Notes: generated from the letters alone by a model not told the origin. Counted from the first letter of the stretch, positions 18,503 through 28,425 are shown. The stretch is 64,000 bases of DNA from PCC-6802 sp943367755 (GCA_943367755.1 CALRKB020000019.1:13245-77244); one strand, 5' to 3'. Program-made: numbers and translations.

Positions 18503-19258
18503 ATGCTCGATTCGTTGACAGATTTAGGTGGCCTATTTCGGATTGAGGTCTTACCAATTGTTTTAACTCTAGTCTTGCTAGAAGCAATTTTATCCGCAGA
18601 TAATGCGATCGCCCTGGCAGCTTTGGTACGTAGTCTCCCCGATCCCAAACAGGAAGAATGGGCTTTAAGGTATGGGCTGATTGGTGCATTCGTGCTGCGT
18701 GTCGTCCTAATTTTGACCGCAACCTGGGTGATTAAATACTGGCAGTTTGAGTTGTTGGGGGCAGTCTATCTGCTCTGGTTAGCAGGCAAATACTTCCTCG
18801 CTAGTAGCAAACCCCATGAAGAAGGTAAAGCAGTTCCGGTTGCGAGCAAACTCTGGGAAGTAGTTTTGCTAGTATCGTTCACCGATCTAGCTTTCTCATT
18901 GGATAGCGTTACTGCTGCTGTTGCTGTTGCGCAAGACACCTGGTTAGTGTTACTGGGTGGATTAATTGGGATTATTGCTCTGCGGCTATTGGCGGAAATC
19001 TTCATCAAGCTATTGGCAGAGTTCGTTTACCTGGAGGCGGCAGGCTATTTGATTGTTGCCCTAGTAGGATTCCGTCTACTACTCAAGGTAATTGCCGATG
19101 CCTATGTACCACCAGAATGGTTGATGTTAACCTGTATTGCAGCCATATTTATATGGGGTTTCTCTAAACGTACTAAGCCAAAGTTAAATATTAGCAATGT
19201 GGCGATCGCGCCACCTCTAGAAGATGTAATTGCAACATCAGTGAATAGCGAAAAGTAA
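18503..19258 (+). CDS. TerC family integral membrane protein
   Basis: 251 aa from the ATG at 18503. A TTG ten codons earlier is possible. Seven hydrophobic helices are interrupted by conserved acidic residues in the membrane: LLEAILSADNAIALA in helix 1 and SFTDLAFSLDSVTAAVAV in the middle. These Asn/Asp motifs define TerC/Alx proteins. Family members act in tellurite resistance, manganese export or metallation of exported proteins, and the plant relative is needed for thylakoid biogenesis. No regulatory element such as a yybP-ykoY leader was recognised upstream. Confidence 0.9.
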   Translation: MLDSLTDLGGLFRIEVLPIVLTLVLLEAILSADNAIALAALVRSLPDPKQEEWALRYGLIGAFVLRVVLILTATWVIKYWQFELLGAVYLLWLAGKYFLASSKPHEEGKAVPVASKLWEVVLLVSFTDLAFSLDSVTAAVAVAQDTWLVLLGGLIGIIALRLLAEIFIKLLAEFVYLEAAGYLIVALVGFRLLLKVIADAYVPPEWLMLTCIAAIFIWGFSKRTKPKLNISNVAIAPPLEDVIATSVNSEK

Positions 19259-19327
19259 ATATCGAGCCGAAGCTAAGCTAAATTCTGGATAACTCATCAA
19301 TAACGATAACTAATAACTGAACCCAAC

Positions 19328-19714
19328 ATGTCTAAGTATCCCGAGGATCTACATTACACCGACTCCCATGAGTACATCCGGCTTGAGGATGATGTAGCTA
19401 CGATTGGCATTACAGCATTTGCGATCGATCAGTTGGGTGATGTTGTATTTATCGAGTTACCAGATCCTGGCACAAGCATTACCAAAGGCGAAACATTTGG
19501 CACAGTGGAATCGGTCAAGGCAGTTGAGGATATCTATGCTCCCCTCAGCGGCGAAGTTTTAGAGATTAACTCGGGCTTAGTAGATAACCCTGAACAAATT
19601 GGCGAAGATCCCTATGGAGTTTCGTGGCTACTCAAAGTGCGCATACAGGATGCCAGTGATGTGAATGATTTTATGTCAGCGGAAGAGTATCGTAGCAAGG
19701 TAGAGGGCGTGTGA
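19328..19714 (+). CDS. gcvH: Glycine cleavage system H protein
   Basis: 128 aa lipoyl carrier of the glycine decarboxylase complex. It shuttles the aminomethyl group between the P, T and L proteins, which matters in photorespiration. The lipoylated lysine is Lys64 in ESVKAVEDIY, and the C-terminal NDFMSAEEYRS helix is typical. The length is standard. gcvP and gcvT are not nearby. Its stop codon overlaps the GTG start of pyrF by four bases, so the two are probably translationally coupled. Confidence 0.97.
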   Translation: MSKYPEDLHYTDSHEYIRLEDDVATIGITAFAIDQLGDVVFIELPDPGTSITKGETFGTVESVKAVEDIYAPLSGEVLEINSGLVDNPEQIGEDPYGVSWLLKVRIQDASDVNDFMSAEEYRSKVEGV

Positions 19715-20454
19715 ATAATCTTTCCTATTTATCTACTAAGCAAATTGATATCAAAGAAAGATTGATTTTTGCCCTCGATTTTGAGAGCAAAGATAAGGCG
19801 ATGGAAATGGTAGAACGCCTTGGTGATTCAGTTGTTTTTTATAAGCTTGGTCTCGAACTTCTCATGGCGGGTGGCTACCATGAATTGTTAGATTATCTGG
19901 TTAAGAATGGCAAAAAGGTTTTTGTTGACTTAAAATTTTTTGATGTTCCTCAAACTGTTGGTTCGGCGGTAAGACAGTTAAAGGATACGGGGGCAACATT
20001 CGCGACAGTGCATGGCAACGACAAGATTTTGGAAGCTGCGGTCTTGGCAAAAGGAGATTTAAAGATACTGGCAGTCACTGTTTTAACCAGTCTTGACCGC
20101 AAAGATCTTGACGATCTAGGTTTTAAGTGCGATGTCGAAGCACTGGTATTATCCAGAGCCAGAAGAGCAATGCAGTTGGGCTGCGATGGGGTAATTTCTT
20201 CTGGACTGGAAGCGAGAGCGCTGAGAGGCGATTTGGACAGCAATTTCTTGATTGTCACGCCAGGCATTAGACCTGTTGATAATACACGCACGGACGATCA
20301 AAAAAGAACCGTTGATGTGGAGGAAGCTTTCTTGAACGGTGCTGATTATATTGTTGTCGGTAGACCAATCAAATTAGCTGACGATCCCTACAAAGCCGCA
20401 CAGGATATTCAAGCTCGTATTAGTAAAGTATTTTCTAGCGATGCGATCGCCTAG
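19711..20454 (+). CDS. pyrF: Orotidine 5'-phosphate decarboxylase
   Basis: 247 aa TIM-barrel enzyme that decarboxylates OMP to UMP, the last step of de novo pyrimidine synthesis. Catalytic residues are in VDLKFFDVP (Asp73, Lys75, Asp78), which follows the family D-x-K-x-x-D pattern. The phosphate-binding end is in TPGIRP and DYIVVGRPI. The start is taken as GTG 19711, overlapping the gcvH stop. The first 15 residues are extra relative to E. coli PyrF, and no internal ATG lies before the barrel. The gene is more AT-rich than its neighbours but contains a HIP1 site at its 3' end. Confidence 0.95.
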   Translation: MNNLSYLSTKQIDIKERLIFALDFESKDKAMEMVERLGDSVVFYKLGLELLMAGGYHELLDYLVKNGKKVFVDLKFFDVPQTVGSAVRQLKDTGATFATVHGNDKILEAAVLAKGDLKILAVTVLTSLDRKDLDDLGFKCDVEALVLSRARRAMQLGCDGVISSGLEARALRGDLDSNFLIVTPGIRPVDNTRTDDQKRTVDVEEAFLNGADYIVVGRPIKLADDPYKAAQDIQARISKVFSSDAIA

Positions 20455-20460
20455 GTTTGC

Positions 20461-21264
20461 ATGGAATACCAAGTATTTACAATTGATGCCTTTACGCAAA
20501 CACCTTTTAGTGGAAATCCAGCCGCTACGGTTTTGGTGGATCGGTTTCCTGATGATGTGGTGATGCAAAAGATCGCTGCTGAGATGAATTTATCTGAGAC
20601 GGCATTTGTGCAACAAATTGAGCCTAACAACTTTCATCTGCGGTGGTTTACTCCTGCTGCCGAGGTGCCGCTCTGCGGCCATGCCACGCTCGCGATGTCT
20701 CATTACTTAAGAGAGTTAGCAGTAATCGACACTAGTGCGACATTAAGGTTTCAAACGCTCAGCGGCGAGTTGGCGATCTGTTTTGATGGCGATCGCATCA
20801 TTATGGACTTCCCGTCTATGTTTCCTACCCCATGCGATCGCACGGATTTATCCCTGCTGGAGCAAATTTTTGCAGCGTACACCTATGAGTGCCTTGGCAT
20901 CGCCGATAACGTTACTGTAGTAATGGCAAACGAATCAGCCATAGCGAATTTTACGCCCGATCTTGCCAAAATAGCTCAGTTATCGGTGGGTAGGTTGAGT
21001 ATTACCGCGATCGCCAATCCAGATAACCCCTACGATTTTGTCTCCAGGTTCTTTGCCCCTAAAGTTGGTATTAATGAAGATCCGGTCACAGGTTCTGCCC
21101 ATTGTACGCTGGCTCCTTACTGGGCAAACCGCCTGGGTAAGAATCCCCTAAATGCTAAGCAGCTATCTAGTCGTACAGGCGATCTCGAAGTTGAGCATGT
21201 AGGTAACAGGGTAAAGCTCAAAGGTTACGCAGTTACGGTTTTGCGCGGGATTTTAACCATCTAG
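20461..21264 (+). CDS. PhzF family isomerase/epimerase-like protein
   Basis: 267 aa. The diaminopimelate-epimerase-like fold is signalled by the N-terminal FTIDAFTQTPFSGNPAATV, the catalytic-site glutamate in LSETAFVQ, LCGHATLAMSHYL and the second-half EDPVTGSAHCTLAPYW. In PhzF itself the enzyme isomerises a dihydroanthranilate intermediate of phenazine synthesis. Most bacterial homologues have no known substrate and no phenazine cluster, and none is seen here. It starts 6 bp after pyrF and is likely in the same transcript, which ends at the strong hairpin at 21323. Confidence 0.92.
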   Translation: MEYQVFTIDAFTQTPFSGNPAATVLVDRFPDDVVMQKIAAEMNLSETAFVQQIEPNNFHLRWFTPAAEVPLCGHATLAMSHYLRELAVIDTSATLRFQTLSGELAICFDGDRIIMDFPSMFPTPCDRTDLSLLEQIFAAYTYECLGIADNVTVVMANESAIANFTPDLAKIAQLSVGRLSITAIANPDNPYDFVSRFFAPKVGINEDPVTGSAHCTLAPYWANRLGKNPLNAKQLSSRTGDLEVEHVGNRVKLKGYAVTVLRGILTI

Positions 21265-21322
21265 GCATACGGCTTGGTATTCTTATTCTCTATCTCTACC
21301 AAATAAATTAGAAGAAAATAGC

Positions 21323-21348
21323 AAAAGACCCCCATTTGGGGGTCTTTT
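21323..21348. terminator. Bidirectional intrinsic terminator between PhzF gene and psaB
   Basis: Perfect 11-bp stem (AAAAGACCCCC / GGGGGTCTTTT) with a 4-base ATTT loop. It ends in T on both strands and sits between two convergent genes. Confidence 0.92.
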
Positions 21349-21373
21349 AGATCGACATTAGTTCAAAGGGCGA

Positions 21374-23602
21374 CTAAAATGCCGTCTCTGTTGATGCTAT
21401 CAAGAAGGCCGCGTAGGTGAAGATAAAGCCCACAGCAAAGTGAGTTAACCCTACCAATCGCGCCTGCACGATAGAGAGAGCAACTGGTTTGTCTTTCCAT
21501 GTGACCAATTGAGCTAGTGGAGTGCGTTGATGCGCCCAGACTAGAGTTTCGATCAACTCTTGCCAATAACCACGCCAAGAGATCAAGAACATGAATCCAA
21601 CTGCCCAGCATAGGTGAGCGGCGAGGAATATCCAAGCCCAGATCGAGATGTTGTTCATACCGAAGGGGTTGTATCCGTTAATCAGCTGAGCTGAGTTAGC
21701 CCATAGATAATCGCGGAACCATCCCATCAAGTAGGTGGAATTCTCGTTAAACTGAGCGACGTTGCCTTGCCATATACCCAAATGCTTCCAGTGCCAGTAG
21801 TAGGTCAACCAAGCAACTGTGTTAAGCATCCAGAACGTAGCTAGGTAGAACGCATCCCAAGCAGAGATATCGCAAGTACCGCCACGACCGGGGCCGTCGC
21901 AAGGGAAGCTGTAGCCAAAGTCTTTCTTGTCTGGCATTAGCTTCGAACCGCGAGCATCTAGAGCACCCTTAACCAAAATTAGGGTAGTGGTGTGTAGACC
22001 AAGTGCGATCGCATGGTGGACTAGGAAGTCACCAGGGCCAATTGTCAGGAATGGTGAAAGCGTATCGCTATTCATGGCAGCTAACCAGTTTGGCAACCAA
22101 ACATCACCGTTATTGGGCCATGCAGTTGCAGCAATGCTAGTTGGATCGGATAACAGCACGTTAAAGCCATACAAAGCCTTACCATGAGCTGCTTGAATCC
22201 ACTGCGCAAACACTGGCTCAATCAGGATTTGCTTTTCAGGTGTACCAAAGGCAACCACAACGTCGTTGTGGACATAAACACCCAGGGTATGGAAGCCCAA
22301 GAATAGCGATACCCAGCTAAGGTGCGAAATGATCGCTTCTTTATGATCGAGAATGCGACCCAACACGTTGTTCTTGTTAGCTTCAGGATCGTAATCGCGA
22401 ATTAAGAAGATGGCACCGTGGGCAAACGCACCCAGCATCAGGAAGCCAGCAATGTACTCATGATGAGTAAACAGTGCTGCTTGTGTGGTGTAGTCCTTAC
22501 CAATAAAGGCATAGGGAGGCATCGAATAGAAGTTCTGCGCTACCCAAGAGGTCAGTACACCTAACGTAGCAAGGTGCCATCCAAGTTGGAAGTGCAGTGA
22601 CTCGTTATAGGTGTCATATATACCCTTGTGACCATCACCCAACAAACCACCAAAGGGAGTGCCCGCAGGAGGATTGTGCGCTTCCATGATTGTCTTCATG
22701 CTGTGACCGATACCAAAGTTGGTACGGTACATATGACCAGCAACGATGAACAACACGGCGATCGCTAAATGGTGATGAGCAATGTCAGTCAACCACAGGG
22801 ATTCGGTTTGGGGGTGGAAACCACCTAGGAATGTCAAAATTGCGGTGCCCGCACCCTGAGATGTGCCAAAGATATGACCAGCAGTGTCAGGGTTTTGGGC
22901 ATATACGCCCCAATTACCAGTAAAGAAAGGTGCAAGACCAGCAGGATGAGGAGGAACGCTTAGGAAGTTGTCCCAACCAACGTGCTGACCACGAGATTCT
23001 GGAATCGCGACGTGGACCATGTGACCAGTCCAAGCCAAGGAGCTAACACCGAACAAACCAGCCAGGTGATGGTTGAGTCGAGACTCAGCATTCTTGAACC
23101 AGGCCAGGCTTGGGCGGAAGCTAGGCTGTAGGTGTAACCAACCGGCAAACAGAAGCACGGCTGATACCACAATCATCCAAATCGCACCCCAGTAGAGGTC
23201 TTGATTGGTTCGCATACCTTGGGTGTACCACCAGTGGTATACACCGGAGTAGCAAATATCAACAGGGCTAGTAGCTCCTGCTTGACTGCTGTAAGCTTCA
23301 ACAGCAGCTTTACCAAATTGAGGATCCCAAATTGCGTGAGCAATCGGGCGGGTATTTAGCGGATCTTTGATCCACTGCTCGAAGTTTCCTTGCCATGCGA
23401 CATGGAACAGATTGCCAGAAACCCACAGGAAGATGATTGCCAGATGGCCGAAGTGAGACGCAAAAATCTTTTGGTAAAGATTTTCTTCTGTCATGCCATC
23501 GTGGCTTTCAAAATCGTTAGCTGTGGCGATCGCGTACCATATCCGACGAGTGGTCGGATCGCTAGCGAGGTCCTGGCTAAATTTAGGGAATTTAGTTGCC
23601 AT
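21374..23602 (-). CDS. psaB: Photosystem I P700 apoprotein A2
   Basis: 742 aa core subunit of photosystem I. With PsaA it binds P700, the primary acceptors, phylloquinone and most antenna chlorophylls, using 11 transmembrane helices. The N-terminus MATKFPKFSQDLASDPTTRR is the canonical PsaB start. The FX iron-sulfur motif FPCDGPGRGGTC supplies two cysteines. Many chlorophyll-ligating His are in place (for example AHHHLAIAVLFIVAGHMYRTNFGIGHS). Length is standard. The gene lies 24 bp after psaA in the usual psaAB operon and ends at the 21323 terminator. Confidence 0.99.
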   Translation of the reverse strand: MATKFPKFSQDLASDPTTRRIWYAIATANDFESHDGMTEENLYQKIFASHFGHLAIIFLWVSGNLFHVAWQGNFEQWIKDPLNTRPIAHAIWDPQFGKAAVEAYSSQAGATSPVDICYSGVYHWWYTQGMRTNQDLYWGAIWMIVVSAVLLFAGWLHLQPSFRPSLAWFKNAESRLNHHLAGLFGVSSLAWTGHMVHVAIPESRGQHVGWDNFLSVPPHPAGLAPFFTGNWGVYAQNPDTAGHIFGTSQGAGTAILTFLGGFHPQTESLWLTDIAHHHLAIAVLFIVAGHMYRTNFGIGHSMKTIMEAHNPPAGTPFGGLLGDGHKGIYDTYNESLHFQLGWHLATLGVLTSWVAQNFYSMPPYAFIGKDYTTQAALFTHHEYIAGFLMLGAFAHGAIFLIRDYDPEANKNNVLGRILDHKEAIISHLSWVSLFLGFHTLGVYVHNDVVVAFGTPEKQILIEPVFAQWIQAAHGKALYGFNVLLSDPTSIAATAWPNNGDVWLPNWLAAMNSDTLSPFLTIGPGDFLVHHAIALGLHTTTLILVKGALDARGSKLMPDKKDFGYSFPCDGPGRGGTCDISAWDAFYLATFWMLNTVAWLTYYWHWKHLGIWQGNVAQFNENSTYLMGWFRDYLWANSAQLINGYNPFGMNNISIWAWIFLAAHLCWAVGFMFLISWRGYWQELIETLVWAHQRTPLAQLVTWKDKPVALSIVQARLVGLTHFAVGFIFTYAAFLIASTETAF

Positions 23603-23626
23603 AGTTTTTGTTATTTCTCCTCGCTA

Positions 23627-25885
23627 TTATCCGAGAGCTCCATAGCGCGCCAAGAAGAAAGCCCATGTTGTCGCAATCCCACCCAGGAGATAGTGAGCCA
23701 AGCCCACTGCACGACCTTGAGTGATACTCAAAGCACGGGGTTGAATCGCAGGAGCAACATTAAGCTTATTGTGCGCCCAAACAATAGACTCGATCAGCTC
23801 TTGCCAGTAGCCACGGCCACTAAACAGGAACATCAAGCTAAATGCCCAGATGAAGTGAGCGCCTAGGAACAGCAGACTGTAAGCAGATAATCCAGATCCA
23901 TAGGAAGTGAGTACCTGAGTTGCCTGTGCCCACAGGAAGTCGCGCAACCAACCGTTAATGGTAAGAGCGCTTTCCGCAAAGTTACCACCTGTCATATTTG
24001 TAACAGCACCATTGGCACCTACAGTACCGAAGATATCGGACTGCATCTTCCAACTGAAGTGGAAGATCACAACGGAAATGCAGTTATACATCCAGAAGAG
24101 CCCCAAGAAGACGTGATCCCAGGACGAAACTTGGCATGTGCCGCCACGACCAGGACCATCGCAAGGGAAGCGGAAGCCCAACTCAGCCTTGTCTGGAACC
24201 AGACGAGAGCTGCGAGCAAATAGCACACCCTTCAACAGGATTAATACGGTGACGTGAATGGTGAACGCATGAATGTGATGCACCAAAAAGTCAGCAGTAC
24301 CAAGGTTCATGTGAGCCATTGCTACTTTGCCACCAACTGCAACCATGTCACCACCAAATATGGGGCTAACAGAAGCGGCAGCATGCGGAGCAGTAGACCC
24401 AGCCGCAGCAGCATGGATACCTTGGATCCAGTTGGCCAAGATCGGCTTCAGTGAGATAGCTGAATCAGAGAACATATCTTGAGGACGACCCCAAGCACGC
24501 ATGGTGTCATTGTGGACGTAGAGACCAAAGCTATGGAAGCCTAGGAAAATACATACCCAGTTGAGGTGAGAAATGATCGCATCTCTGTGACGGAGCATAT
24601 TGTCCAGCACGTTATGGTTATTCACGGCAGGATCGTAATCGCGCACCATGAAAATACCAGCATGAGCTGCAGCACCACAGATCATAAAGCCGCCAATCCA
24701 CATGTGGTGGGTAAATAGCGAAATCTGCGTGGCGTAGTCGGTCGCAATGTACGGATAAGCGGGCATTGCATACATATGCTGAGCCACGATAATCGTCACA
24801 GAGCCACCGATCGCCAGGTTTACCGCGAGCTGAGCATGCCAAGAAGTGTTGAATACTTCATAGAGACCCTTGTGACCGTTGCCAGTCATCATTAATGGAT
24901 CTTTATGAGCTTCTAGCATTTCCTTCATGCTGTGACCGATACCCCAGTTGGTACGGTACATATGACCAGCAACGATGAACATAACCGCTAGAGCCAGATG
25001 GTGGTGAGCTTGGTCTGTTAACCACAGCGAACCAGTCTGAGGATTCAACCCGCCTCTGAATGTTAAGAAGTCAGAGTAAACACCCCAATTGAGCGTAAAG
25101 AAAGGAGTCAAACCTTTAGCAAAGCTGGGGAAAAGTTCCGCCATCAAGCTAGGGTTGAGAATAAACTCATGGGGCGCAGGGATATCCTTGGGCGCTACAC
25201 CCAGATCCAACAGGGTATTTATAGGGAGAGATACGTGGATCTGGTGACCTGCCCAAGCTAGAGAACCTAGACCGAACAAGCCAGCAAGGTGGTGGTTCAT
25301 TGCTGATTCCACATTTTGGAACCACTCCAATTTAGGAGCAGCCTTGTGGTAGTGGAACCAACCAGCATGGAACATCAGACCAGCCATTACCAAACCGCCA
25401 ATGGCAGTGCAAAGTAGCTGATACTCAGTGGTAATACCAGAGGCACGCCACATGTGGAACAATCCAGAGGTGATTTGAATACCCTGGAAGCCGCCACCGA
25501 CATCCGCATTTAAAATTTCTTGACCGAAAACAGGCCAGACGACCTGAGCGCTGGGCTTGATCCCTACAGGATCGCCGAGCCAAGCTACATAGTTAGAGAA
25601 TTTAGCTCCGTGGTAATACATGCCACTGAGCCAAATGAAGACAATGCCCAGATGCCCAAAGTGAGCCGAAAAAATCTTGCGGGCAGTGTCTTCTTCGTTT
25701 GTAAAACTGTCAAAGTCATGGACATCGGCGTGAAGGTTCCAAATCCAGGTAGTGGTTTTTGGTCCTTTCTTGAGAGCGCGATCAAAGTGACCTGGCTGAC
25801 CCCATTTTTCTGTGGAGGTTGGCACAACGTCACGATCAACACTAACTTTTACCTTTGCTTCTGACTTTTGAGGAGTCATTGTCAT
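23627..25885 (-). CDS. psaA: Photosystem I P700 apoprotein A1
   Basis: 752 aa from the ATG at 25885, chosen because GAGG lies about 8 bases upstream. A longer frame to 25903 and a second ATG at 25879 are less likely. It is the partner of PsaB in the reaction centre. It carries the canonical WIWNLHADVHDFD entry, the HHHLALAVMFIVAGHMYRTN helix and the FX motif FPCDGPGRGGTC. The axial-ligand helix is FLVHHIHAFTIHVTVLILLKG. It starts the psaAB transcript, and the promoter should lie in 25886-26170. Confidence 0.99.
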   Translation of the reverse strand: MTMTPQKSEAKVKVSVDRDVVPTSTEKWGQPGHFDRALKKGPKTTTWIWNLHADVHDFDSFTNEEDTARKIFSAHFGHLGIVFIWLSGMYYHGAKFSNYVAWLGDPVGIKPSAQVVWPVFGQEILNADVGGGFQGIQITSGLFHMWRASGITTEYQLLCTAIGGLVMAGLMFHAGWFHYHKAAPKLEWFQNVESAMNHHLAGLFGLGSLAWAGHQIHVSLPINTLLDLGVAPKDIPAPHEFILNPSLMAELFPSFAKGLTPFFTLNWGVYSDFLTFRGGLNPQTGSLWLTDQAHHHLALAVMFIVAGHMYRTNWGIGHSMKEMLEAHKDPLMMTGNGHKGLYEVFNTSWHAQLAVNLAIGGSVTIIVAQHMYAMPAYPYIATDYATQISLFTHHMWIGGFMICGAAAHAGIFMVRDYDPAVNNHNVLDNMLRHRDAIISHLNWVCIFLGFHSFGLYVHNDTMRAWGRPQDMFSDSAISLKPILANWIQGIHAAAAGSTAPHAAASVSPIFGGDMVAVGGKVAMAHMNLGTADFLVHHIHAFTIHVTVLILLKGVLFARSSRLVPDKAELGFRFPCDGPGRGGTCQVSSWDHVFLGLFWMYNCISVVIFHFSWKMQSDIFGTVGANGAVTNMTGGNFAESALTINGWLRDFLWAQATQVLTSYGSGLSAYSLLFLGAHFIWAFSLMFLFSGRGYWQELIESIVWAHNKLNVAPAIQPRALSITQGRAVGLAHYLLGGIATTWAFFLARYGALG

Positions 25886-26170
25886 TGAGGTTTCCTCTCT
25901 CAATTTATTGAAGACAAGAAGGTTGATTTGTTTTTTGACCCCACACCATCTATAAGGCTAAATCTATGTATGAAATAAGGACTGAGTTTATAGACAGTTA
26001 TGGATATCAAAGGCTAATTATAGGTTTAGATTTGAATCTCTTTTAAAGCTGCTTAACAATTATTTAAACAGGATTAAATCAAGCTCTGATAAGCATTAGA
26101 GGGCATCCAAGGTCAATTTACATTATTGATTCTTAATATTTGACCTTAATAAAAGTTAACTATGGACAAG
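25886..26170 (-). promoter_or_regulatory. psaA upstream region
   Basis: 285 AT-rich bases between the rhomboid gene's 3' end and psaA. It must hold the psaAB promoter and 5' leader. I see a ribosome-site-like GAGAGGAAA just before the start. No clear pair of TTACA repeats (the HLR1 high-light element) could be confirmed. The exact promoter position cannot be given from sequence alone. Confidence 0.5.
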
Positions 26171-27784
26171 CTACTTTTTAGTTCTAGCAATTTTTGATGT
26201 TGAACTACGCGCCGACGGTTCTGAGTTTTTTTGGGAAAGCAAGAGTCCGATCGCAAAGCCGAGAACTAACCCTGAAGTGTGCCCAACAAAACTGACATTG
26301 GGTGTAGTTAGGTCAAAAAATATCTGTAAGCCAATAATGAATAAGATTGTTCTCAGTCTCTGCGCAGCAATCCGTGACTTCTGTCTGCGCCAGCCTTGGA
26401 GCAAAATCGCAACCGTTGCTCCCACCATTCCCATAATTGCTCCAGAGGCTCCCACGGTAACCTGAGGCTCTGAGTTAGTGCTTATAGCCAGAATAGTTAC
26501 AACTAGCATCGATCCAATGCCACATAAGAGATAGCTAGAAAGATATCTCCAAATACCTAATCGGATCTCAACAAAAACACCTAGATAAGCAAGGCCAATC
26601 ATATTTAGCGCCAGGTGGAAAAAGCCAAAGTGTAGAAAAGTAGCACTTAATAATCGCCACCATTCTCCCTGCCAAACAACTGTTGGCACTAATGCGCCCA
26701 GATGATAAAGTACCTCTAGATCCAGGCTACCTCCAGAAATTGACTTGATCGCAAAAACAATGATATTTACCGCGATAAGTCCGAAGGTGCCATAGGCTTT
26801 TTGACTAACGAGATTAGAAGAGGGATTAGCATAGAGGTTTTCTTGTTGTAATTCATGCTGAATGCGTTCGAGGGTTTGCTGCGAGGATTGGGTCAATATT
26901 AGGCTGGGATTGATAGGAGAAGTCTGAGCCAGTCGCCAGTGCGCGGCATTGCGCAACGAAGCATCACTAGAGTTGCACAGCTCTGTTAAGGTTTTGCAGG
27001 CATCTAACTCATAACCAGCAGCGCGATCCGCCGTTGCTAGCCAGAATTGGCGGAAATTTTGCGAGTACTTTGCGAGGTGGCGATCAAATATGAGCTTGAC
27101 CTGCTCAGGTTGACCGCAAAATGCAAAAATCATCATTCTTGCTAGAGTCAGGCTTGTACGATCGCCGCTACGCGACACAATATGCTCAAAGCGCTCTGCC
27201 TCCCCAACTAATCCGTTAAGGTCACCTGTTTCCCCTAAAGCTCTAAGGTAGTAGAACATTAACTGGGGATCTGATTGCAAGATCTCGTCAGTACAAGCAT
27301 CTCTGATCCATAACAACAGATCTTGCCAACGACCGGTGATTCGATAAAGCAATGCAACAGATGTTCGACCTAAAAGTGTTTTGGTATTGTGATAGCGACT
27401 GAGGATTTTAGTTGCTCCATCAAGATCGCCATTTTGGGCCATTTCTAGCGCTTGTAGTAACTTAGGATATTCTGGGAGTCCATCCGTGGGATGCAACCAG
27501 CATAGATACTTTGCTAGTGTTCCTGCTTCTTTGTAGCGCTGCTGGGATACTAGGCCATTGACCATATTTAAGCCCCAGAGTGGCAGTACCAGAAAAATAA
27601 TCCACAGACTTCCCGCCACTATGCCCGACCAGGTAGGGATGAAATATGTTAGGGCGATCGCTACGATCAATATTGTTCCGGCAAGCATACCCCAACCACT
27701 TCTCTGTCCAAGGCGTAGCATTTGTAGTAAGAGCGACGCACAGGAGAGGCAAACTAGCCAAATTACTATTTGGTTGGGATTCAT
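26171..27784 (-). CDS. Rhomboid intramembrane serine protease with N-terminal helical/TPR-like region
   Basis: 537 aa. Two hydrophobic segments (about 5-75) are followed by a soluble, TPR-like helical region (about 90-320, with an AKYLCWLHPTDGLPEYPKLL-type repeat). The C-terminal rhomboid domain spans about 340-510. It shows the oxyanion motif HFGFFHLALN (HxxxN), the catalytic serine in TVGASGAIMG and the catalytic histidine in FVGHTSGLVLG, with hydrophobic helices between. It cleaves substrates inside membranes, but the substrate is unknown. The large TPR domain suggests binding of a protein partner. It lies between psaAB and psaLI on the same strand. Any PSI role is inference. Confidence 0.9.
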   Translation of the reverse strand: MNPNQIVIWLVCLSCASLLLQMLRLGQRSGWGMLAGTILIVAIALTYFIPTWSGIVAGSLWIIFLVLPLWGLNMVNGLVSQQRYKEAGTLAKYLCWLHPTDGLPEYPKLLQALEMAQNGDLDGATKILSRYHNTKTLLGRTSVALLYRITGRWQDLLLWIRDACTDEILQSDPQLMFYYLRALGETGDLNGLVGEAERFEHIVSRSGDRTSLTLARMMIFAFCGQPEQVKLIFDRHLAKYSQNFRQFWLATADRAAGYELDACKTLTELCNSSDASLRNAAHWRLAQTSPINPSLILTQSSQQTLERIQHELQQENLYANPSSNLVSQKAYGTFGLIAVNIIVFAIKSISGGSLDLEVLYHLGALVPTVVWQGEWWRLLSATFLHFGFFHLALNMIGLAYLGVFVEIRLGIWRYLSSYLLCGIGSMLVVTILAISTNSEPQVTVGASGAIMGMVGATVAILLQGWRRQKSRIAAQRLRTILFIIGLQIFFDLTTPNVSFVGHTSGLVLGFAIGLLLSQKNSEPSARSSTSKIARTKK

Positions 27785-27847
27785 GAAATTTTTACTGAGT
27801 TTGGGAAGCTCTATGCTTACATCAATATATAGAGAATCAAGAAAAAT

Positions 27848-28345
27848 TTAATCGCAGCCAAGCGATTCGCGCGTACTCACACCAGTTTTAGAATTTGTGC
27901 CGCTAGCTTTTTGACACAGCCACTTGACTTGAGCGCCGTCGAGGATAGCATCGCTAAAGTCTGCACCTGTAATGTTTGTGAAATCAAACGTACTGCGCAG
28001 CAAAATTGTGTCTACTAGGATGGCATCGCTTAGATCGGCTTTGGCAAAGTCTGTCTGATCGAGCATGCCTGAAGTAAAGTCCGCACCGTGTAGATTGGCA
28101 TGACGGAGTACGGAAGCACTAAAAATGGCACCTCTGACATCAGCATTGGCAAAGTTAGCACTTTCCATGTTGGCGTTAGCAAAACCCGATCCGCGCAACT
28201 CTTGTCCCGAAAAATCTCGTCCCTTTAAGGCTCCATGGCTAAATGATAAAGGCTTGGCCCAGGCAGGTGCTGAATTGCTGAAACCAATAGCGATCGCGAA
28301 CAAAAACACGCAAATACATGTCCACACAAAGCTCTTAATAAACAT
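27848..28345 (-). CDS. Lumenal/periplasmic pentapeptide repeat protein
   Basis: 165 aa. The N-terminal signal peptide ends at AWAKP (about residue 31). The following region has about 16 pentapeptide repeats of the A(D/N)LxX type (ANFANADVRG, ADFTSGMLDQ, ADFSDAILDG), predicted to form a right-handed quadrilateral beta-helix. Two cysteines near the C-terminus (WLCQ and LGCD) could form a disulfide. The layout matches thylakoid-lumen pentapeptide proteins of cyanobacteria and plants, whose function is not known. It lies between the rhomboid gene and psaI. Confidence 0.88.
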   Translation of the reverse strand: MFIKSFVWTCICVFLFAIAIGFSNSAPAWAKPLSFSHGALKGRDFSGQELRGSGFANANMESANFANADVRGAIFSASVLRHANLHGADFTSGMLDQTDFAKADLSDAILVDTILLRSTFDFTNITGADFSDAILDGAQVKWLCQKASGTNSKTGVSTRESLGCD

Positions 28346-28425
28346 GGGTTAATCCTCGATCTGCGATTACCTCTCTAGGTTAACCGAGGTTAGGTTTTCG
28401 CAAGAAAATACATCCATACAAGACA

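Noticed and set aside
19711..20454. pyrF as a recently transferred gene
   Set aside because: It is AT-rich compared with its neighbours but carries a HIP1 site and overlaps gcvH; this is not enough to call transfer.
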